Below, piece after piece: positions 59,542 to 64,000 of a stretch of DNA of 64,000 nucleotides (within the stretch, counting starts at the first letter, position 1; every line of letters begins with the position of its first letter). The position numbers were made by a program, and so were the translations under genes. A model generated the notes under the pieces. That model saw only the letters and a list, made by a program, of their open reading frames with translations, ran no database searches and was not told where the DNA came from. The stretch lies in contig CABJAW010000003.1 in the NCBI GenBank assembly GCA_902363665.1, positions 1 through 64,000 of the forward strand, in the 5' to 3' direction. The stretch comes from Lachnospiraceae bacterium (lineage in GTDB: Bacteria; Bacillota; Clostridia; Lachnospirales; Lachnospiraceae).

Positions 59542-61275
59542 TTAATTTTTTCTGTAGGCCTGATAGAGTGCTTCAGCGACGCGGATGCCGTCGACCGCTG
59601 CGGAAGTAATGCCGCCTGCATATCCGGCTCCCTCTCCGCACGGGTAAATCCCAGGAAAATCTGGTGCCTGGCAGTCATCCGTCCGCGTGATACGCACTGG
59701 TGAGGAAGTGCGGCTTTCTACTGCGCACAGCAGCGCATCTTCGCGATCAAACCCGGGGATGCGTCTTCCGAACGCATGGATTCCCTCGATGAGCGCCTGA
59801 TTTAAGGAAGCCGGGAGAATTTCTTTCAGATCTGCGGATGCCCACTGACCTTTGATCTCCGGGCGGACAGAAGCAGACGGATCGGACGGTGCTGCGGAAT
59901 TTGGTATCTGAACGGAAGCGGATTCGCTGATCAATGGATGCAGGGCTGCTTTTTCCGCTTTGCCTGCCTGTGATTTTTCAACAGAACGGCAGAAGTCGCC
60001 AAATGTCTGCACCGGTACTTTTCCGCCTGCGCATCGATAAGCCGCTTCTTCAAGGTTTCTCTGGAAAGCGACTCCGTCAAGCGGGGAATGATTCTTCTGG
60101 TAATCCTCCGGGGAGACCGTAACGACGATTGCGCTGTTGGCATTTTTACTGCCGCGGTCACTGTAACTCATGCCATTTACAGCAAGGTGTCCCTCCTCGG
60201 AGGATGCATTTACGACGTAGCCGCCCGGACACATGCAGAATGAGTAAACTCCTCTTCCGTCGGCGCACTTGTGTGTGACCTTATAAGGTGCTGCACCGAA
60301 GTCATACGGGCAGTTTTTTCCGTACATTGCTTCATCGATCATAGCCTGCGGGTGCTGGATGCGCATACCGACGGCGAATGATTTTGGCTGCATGGAAAAT
60401 CCGGCCTGGTGAAGCATGGAGAACGTATCGCGTGCGCTGTGGCCGATCGCGAGGACGAGATGCTCGGTTTCAAGCGATGATTCTTTGCCGTTTATGGAAA
60501 GCAGGTAACGTGCCTTCCCGGAATCGGAAGAATCCCTGGAGACGGAAATTTTGGTCAGACAGCTATCAAAGCGAAACGTACCGCCAAGATGGATGATCTC
60601 CTCCCTGATATGTCTGACAACAGAGACAAGGATATCGGTGCCGATGTGTGGCTTATGGTCATACAAAATAGAAGGATCTGCACCTGCATTTACGAATTCG
60701 CGCAGGACGAAACGGATCTTTCCGCCTGGATCTTTGATCAGTGTGTTTAATTTCCCGTCTGAAAAGGTACCGGCACCGCCTTCTCCGAACTGAACGTTGG
60801 AAGCTGTGTTTAGTTTTCCGGTTTCCCAAAAGCGGGTCACGGTCTCCATACGTTTTTCTACCGGTTCACCGCGCTCCAGAACAATCGGCTGTAGTCCGGC
60901 TCTGGCAAGCATCAGTGCGCAGAACAGCCCGGCCGGGCCGCTCCCAACGATGACCGGCGGCCACAGTATCTTTGCTGCGGCAGGGGATGGATCGAATGGA
61001 AACTGATAGGGAGAAGCGGTGACGAGAGTTACTTTTTTTGATTTCAGATGTTTCAGCACTTCTTTTGGCTGTTCGATCTGCACGTCCACAGTATAGACAT
61101 AGAAGAAATCCGGTTTAGTGCGTGCGTCGATCGATCTTCGTATGATTTCATAGTGAAACGGCTGTTTCTTCAGCCGGAGAATTTTGCGGATTTCCTGCTT
61201 CATCTCCTGTCTGGTGTGGTCCGGACGGAGTTTCAGCTCACTGATCCGCAGTACGGAAGCTGTTGTATGGTTCAT
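59542..61275 (-). CDS. FAD-dependent dehydrogenase (COG2509 type)
   Basis: A 577-residue flavoprotein. An N-terminal domain of about 100 residues precedes the dinucleotide-binding GSGPAGLFCALMLARAG near 113. NVQFGEGGAGTFSDGKLNT near 176 and the C-terminal GIYPCGEGAGYAGGITSAAVDG (outline) are the marks of this group of large HI0933-like oxidoreductases. Substrate unknown. ATG at 61275 follows CGAGGTAAAACCG. It is close to radC but separated by 77 bp. Confidence 0.9.
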   Translation of the reverse strand: MNHTTASVLRISELKLRPDHTRQEMKQEIRKILRLKKQPFHYEIIRRSIDARTKPDFFYVYTVDVQIEQPKEVLKHLKSKKVTLVTASPYQFPFDPSPAAAKILWPPVIVGSGPAGLFCALMLARAGLQPIVLERGEPVEKRMETVTRFWETGKLNTASNVQFGEGGAGTFSDGKLNTLIKDPGGKIRFVLREFVNAGADPSILYDHKPHIGTDILVSVVRHIREEIIHLGGTFRFDSCLTKISVSRDSSDSGKARYLLSINGKESSLETEHLVLAIGHSARDTFSMLHQAGFSMQPKSFAVGMRIQHPQAMIDEAMYGKNCPYDFGAAPYKVTHKCADGRGVYSFCMCPGGYVVNASSEEGHLAVNGMSYSDRGSKNANSAIVVTVSPEDYQKNHSPLDGVAFQRNLEEAAYRCAGGKVPVQTFGDFCRSVEKSQAGKAEKAALHPLISESASVQIPNSAAPSDPSASVRPEIKGQWASADLKEILPASLNQALIEGIHAFGRRIPGFDREDALLCAVESRTSSPVRITRTDDCQAPDFPGIYPCGEGAGYAGGITSAAVDGIRVAEALYQAYRKN

Positions 61276-61494
61276 CGGTTTTACCTCGCAAGTAACAGAA
61301 ATAATAAATCAGTTTCAAAAGTTCGTTCTCTATGATACCGTTTCCGTTCTTTCCCGTCAACCCTTTCAAAAATACAAAGGAAGAAATCACATTTTATTCA
61401 AAAACAGAACACAGAAACATCACATTTTTCGCTTATCGTATAGCATGCATTGAGAAATTGATGCGAATGACCGATAAGAAAGGACTTGAATAGT

Positions 61495-62355
61495 ATGAGA
61501 AGAAATTATGTAGCAGTTATGCTTGGACTTGCACTGACGGTATCTTCGATCAGCGCGTTCGCAAGTGAGGGAACGACAGAAGCAGGAACAGAGGTTACGA
61601 CAGAAGCTGCAACCGAGGCAGCATCTGAGGCTTCAGAAAAAGAAGCAACCACAACGGTTTACGGTCAGGTGACCGAGGTTACCTCTGATTCCATCACAAT
61701 TACAAAGGGAGACCTTGTGGGAGGAGCCGCTGATACAGAAAATACAGAGGATACAACAGAAGCTGCGGCAGACAGCGAAGAAACGACGGAGGCTGCTGCG
61801 GACGGAACGGAAGGGACAACTGAGGCTGCAGCGGATGGTACAGAGGATACGACGGAGGCAGCAACAGAAGCTTCGACAGAGACAGATGCAAAGGAAAGTC
61901 TGACACTGGAACTCTCAACTGAGGCAGCAACTTACAAATTTGCGCCGGATGCAGTGATTACAGAACTGGCATCAACTGAGGATATTACAGCAGAGGATGC
62001 GGCAGAGGCAGAAGCAACCACGGAGTCTGCAACCGAGGAATCTACAGAAGCTGCAACGGAAGCTGCAACGGAAGCAGGAACAGAAGCGGTGATTGGTGAG
62101 GCAGATGAGACAACAGGTGTCGAAGTGGCAGAGGAAAGCAGCGAAGCTGCTGACGACAAGATCGAGATTACCACAGATGACATTCTGGCTGGCGATATCG
62201 TAGCGCTGGAAGTAAATGCAGACGGTGAGGTTACTTCTCTTACGATTCTTGCATATGGTACCGGAAGCTATGTAGATACCACGGAGGCAGAGACAGATCT
62301 TGCAGAGGAAGCACTGCTTGGAGATGAGGCATCTACAGAGGCTGTAACGGAGTAA
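61495..62355 (+). CDS. Secreted Thr/Glu/Ala-rich protein with a split beta domain
   Basis: A 286-residue exported protein. ATG 61495 follows AAAGGACTTGAATAGT and starts a signal peptide (RRN, core to residue 20, cleavage near AFASEG). The rest alternates low-complexity (T/S)EAATEA-type runs with three beta-strand-rich patches: TTVYGQVTEVTSDSITITKG near 46, SLTLELSTEAATYKFAPDAVI near 137 and KIEITTDDILAGDIVALEVN near 222, the last ending EVTSLTILAYG. Together the patches read like one small DUF5666-type beta-barrel interrupted by disordered acidic inserts. Function unknown. The tail type recurs at the end of the ZinT-like protein at 2380. Confidence 0.7.
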   Translation: MRRNYVAVMLGLALTVSSISAFASEGTTEAGTEVTTEAATEAASEASEKEATTTVYGQVTEVTSDSITITKGDLVGGAADTENTEDTTEAAADSEETTEAAADGTEGTTEAAADGTEDTTEAATEASTETDAKESLTLELSTEAATYKFAPDAVITELASTEDITAEDAAEAEATTESATEESTEAATEAATEAGTEAVIGEADETTGVEVAEESSEAADDKIEITTDDILAGDIVALEVNADGEVTSLTILAYGTGSYVDTTEAETDLAEEALLGDEASTEAVTE

Positions 62356-62396
62356 TTCCCGACATGGTTTATTTGGGTAAATAATACGCCTGACTT

Positions 62397-62436
62397 AAAA
62401 AAGCACTGTGTTACTATGTACTACACAGTGCTTTTT
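62397..62436. terminator. Bidirectional terminator between the secreted protein and thiD
   Basis: AAAAAGCACTGTGT pairs with ACACAGTGCTTTTT around about 10 nt, giving T tracts on both strands. It serves both convergent units. Confidence 0.85.
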
Positions 62437-62462
62437 GCAGCTTTTACGAGTCTCTCTTTTTA

Positions 62463-63281
62463 TTACGCTTCGGTCTTATTTTCTTCGATGAATTTTCCGG
62501 AAATCGCAAATCCATGATTCATCGGTCCGCTTCCATGCCCGAGATCAAGCATGGCGGAAAGAGCGCCGGAGATATAGTCTTTTGCGCGGGCAACGGAGTC
62601 CGCCATCGAAAAACTTTTTGCCAGGTTGGATACAATCGCAGATGACAAGGTGCAACCGGTTCCGTGAGTATTCGGATTGTCGATGCGTTTTCCGTAAAAC
62701 CACCGGTAAGCGCCACTTTGTTCAAACAGCAGGTCATTTGCATCGTTGATGCTGTGGCCGCCCTTACACAAAACGGCGCAATGATAGGCTTCTGATATAT
62801 GCCGGGCAGCAGCGATCATCTCCTCTTCCGTGGCAATGGACATGCCGGTCAGTTCCATTGCTTCCGGAATGTTTGGTGTCAGCAGGTCGGCCAGCGGAAA
62901 CAGCTCTTCTTTTAAGGTCTGGATCGCATCCATACTGATGAGCCGTGCGCCGCTTGTAGCGACCATGACGGGATCTACCACTATATTTTTTGCATCATAG
63001 GTGCGAAGCCGGTCCGCAATCGTGCAGATCAGCTCTTTTTCGGAGACCATGCCGATTTTTACCGCATCCGGGTAAATGTCGGTGAAGATACAGTCCAGTT
63101 CCTGCCCAAGAAATTCCGGTGTTGCATTTAAAATGGCTGTGACACCGGTCGTGTTCTGGGCAGTGAGGGCCGTAATGGCGCTCATGGCATAAACGCCATT
63201 TGCAAGCATGGTCTTGATATCTGCCTGAATGCCGGCGCCTCCGCTGGAATCACTTCCGGCGATTGTTAGTGCAGTTTTCAT
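62463..63281 (-). CDS. thiD: Hydroxymethylpyrimidine/phosphomethylpyrimidine kinase
   Basis: A 272-residue ribokinase-fold enzyme that phosphorylates the pyrimidine half of thiamine twice. IAGSDSSGGAGIQADIKTM near residue 7 and NTHGTGCTLSSAIVSNLA near 207 (anion hole and catalytic base) are intact. The start ATG overlaps the thiE stop in ATGA, so translation is coupled. Last gene of the thiamine operon here. Confidence 0.96.
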   Translation of the reverse strand: MKTALTIAGSDSSGGAGIQADIKTMLANGVYAMSAITALTAQNTTGVTAILNATPEFLGQELDCIFTDIYPDAVKIGMVSEKELICTIADRLRTYDAKNIVVDPVMVATSGARLISMDAIQTLKEELFPLADLLTPNIPEAMELTGMSIATEEEMIAAARHISEAYHCAVLCKGGHSINDANDLLFEQSGAYRWFYGKRIDNPNTHGTGCTLSSAIVSNLAKSFSMADSVARAKDYISGALSAMLDLGHGSGPMNHGFAISGKFIEENKTEA

Positions 63282-63928
63282 ATAAAATCATCCTTTATCG
63301 TTTCTTTTACAGCTGTTTTCAGCTCTGCTGCCGCCTTTTTAATGTCCGGTTTTGCGTAGATTGCGCTGATGACAGCGGCTCCGCAGATGCCGCTTCCGGC
63401 AAGCTGATGTACATTTTCCTGTGTGATACCGCCGATTGCAACAACGGGGATGGAGACAGCGCTGCAGATCGCCTTCAGTGTTTCATAGGTGACCTCATTT
63501 GCATCATCTTTTGAACTGGTCGGAAAGACCGCACCGACACCAAGATAATCAGCACCCGCTTTTTCTGCGAGAAGTGCCTGCTCGACTGTCTGGGCGGAAA
63601 CACCGATGATCTTGTCATCTCCAAGCTTTTTGCGGACATCTCCGGCTGCCATGTCGCTTTGGCCGACGTGGATTCCGTCTGCGTTCATGGCAAGTGCGAT
63701 TTCCACATTGTCATTTATGAGAAACGGCACATGCCAGGAACGGCAGAGCGTCTGCAGTTCTTTTGCTTCCTCAAGGAAATGAGCTTCATCGAGGTGCTTT
63801 TCCCGGAGCTGAAGCATCGTGACACCGCCCTCAAGGCTTTCAAGCACGACTTCCTTTAAGGTTCGGCCGTCAAGCCAGTGGCGGTCTGTCACTGCATACA
63901 GCAGTAAATTTTCTTTAGCGCACTTCAT
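63278..63928 (-). CDS. thiE: Thiamine-phosphate synthase
   Basis: A 216-residue TIM-barrel enzyme that joins the pyrimidine and thiazole moieties into thiamine phosphate. LYAVTDRHWLDG near 11, GVTMLQLREKH near 33, NDNVEIALAMNADGIHVGQSD (outline) near 72 and VAIGGITQENV near 177 are diagnostic. ATG at 63928 follows GAAAGAAGG at a good distance; GTG 63937 is less likely. It overlaps the upstream thiM-like fragment by 14 bp. Confidence 0.95.
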   Translation of the reverse strand: MKCAKENLLLYAVTDRHWLDGRTLKEVVLESLEGGVTMLQLREKHLDEAHFLEEAKELQTLCRSWHVPFLINDNVEIALAMNADGIHVGQSDMAAGDVRKKLGDDKIIGVSAQTVEQALLAEKAGADYLGVGAVFPTSSKDDANEVTYETLKAICSAVSIPVVAIGGITQENVHQLAGSGICGAAVISAIYAKPDIKKAAAELKTAVKETIKDDFI

Positions 63929-64000
63929 AGCGGGCACCTTCTTTCAGTGTTTTTGCATCCATGTTGTAGATCGCGTCAATGATGCGGTTTCGATAGGTGG
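63915..64000 (-). CDS. thiM: C-terminal end of a thiazole kinase-like gene (partial)
   Basis: The minus strand is open from the window edge to a TAA at 63915-63917, reading YRNRIIDAIYNMDAKTLKEG and then ARYEVR. Position directly before thiE, overlapping it by 14 bp, and the R-x-x-x-I-D-A-I/M pattern suggest hydroxyethylthiazole kinase ThiM. Only 28 residues are visible, so this is an inference. Confidence 0.55.
   Translation of the reverse strand, partial: TYRNRIIDAIYNMDAKTLKEGARYEVR

Overview
The window looks like chromosome from a strictly anaerobic gut Clostridium relative, most likely family Lachnospiraceae. I infer this from the gene content: [FeFe]-hydrogenase maturases HydE/F/G, pyruvate formate-lyase with its activase, the rng-rplU-prp-rpmA-obgE-yhbY-nadD-yqeK-rsfS block with its two linked radical-SAM family genes, a DUF1002 secreted protein, and a combined mreBCD-PBP2-minCDE-rodA block. 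No species can be named from sequence alone. No tRNA, rRNA, CRISPR array, prophage or complete insertion sequence was recognised.

Layout. 0-5.4 kb: a scarred left edge (a frame-broken gene end and a metallophosphoesterase without its N-terminal half), then a YibE/F membrane protein, a secreted ZinT-like protein and a cytoplasmic GH120-type beta-xylosidase. 5.5-15.8 kb (+): a housekeeping run from a small winged-helix protein and the TIGR03960/TIGR03936 radical-SAM pair through RNase G, ribosomal proteins L21 and L27 with the L27-trimming protease Prp, ObgE, YhbY, NadD, YqeK, RsfS and an SseB-family protein. 16-18.6 kb: lexA (-), with an operator lying on its own promoter, and a DUF1002 exported protein. 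18.6-25.2 kb: an accessory, repeat-rich stretch with a small membrane protein, a class IV aminotransferase, a solo HicB, a short DUF4317 protein, a TraX-like protein, a GNAT acetyltransferase, a tyrosine recombinase and several long palindromes.

25.2-34.3 kb (-): energy metabolism: enolase, hydF, hydE and hydG joined in one reading frame, pflA and pflB. 34.5-42.4 kb: PcrA/UvrD helicase, a D-lactate-dehydrogenase-like gene with an internal deletion, an ABC-F ATPase, an HNH-type protein, dtd, a TtcA-like thiolase and an RluD-like pseudouridine synthase. 42.5-59.5 kb (-): cell envelope and division: lspA, aroB, ylmH, sepF, yggS, a HlyD-like adaptor, a D,D-carboxypeptidase, methylglyoxal synthase, rodA, minE, minD, minC, a very large PBP2, mreD, mreC, mreB and radC. 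59.5-64 kb: a flavoprotein, a secreted Thr/Glu/Ala-rich protein, and the end of a thiamine operon (thiM fragment, thiE, thiD).

The most unusual signal is non-coding. A modular, hairpin-rich intergenic repeat family is scattered through the window, with near-full copies at 18638-18785 and 36764-36924 and shorter ones near 2.3, 19.0, 20.4, 20.9 and 21.1 kb. Three of its hairpins keep pairing through paired base changes between copies, so the folded structure appears to have been selected. Other points of note are the hydE-hydG frame fusion behind a promoter-terminator leader, a possible small RNA at 18.8 kb, three perfect palindromes between the recombinase and eno, and two broken metabolic genes.
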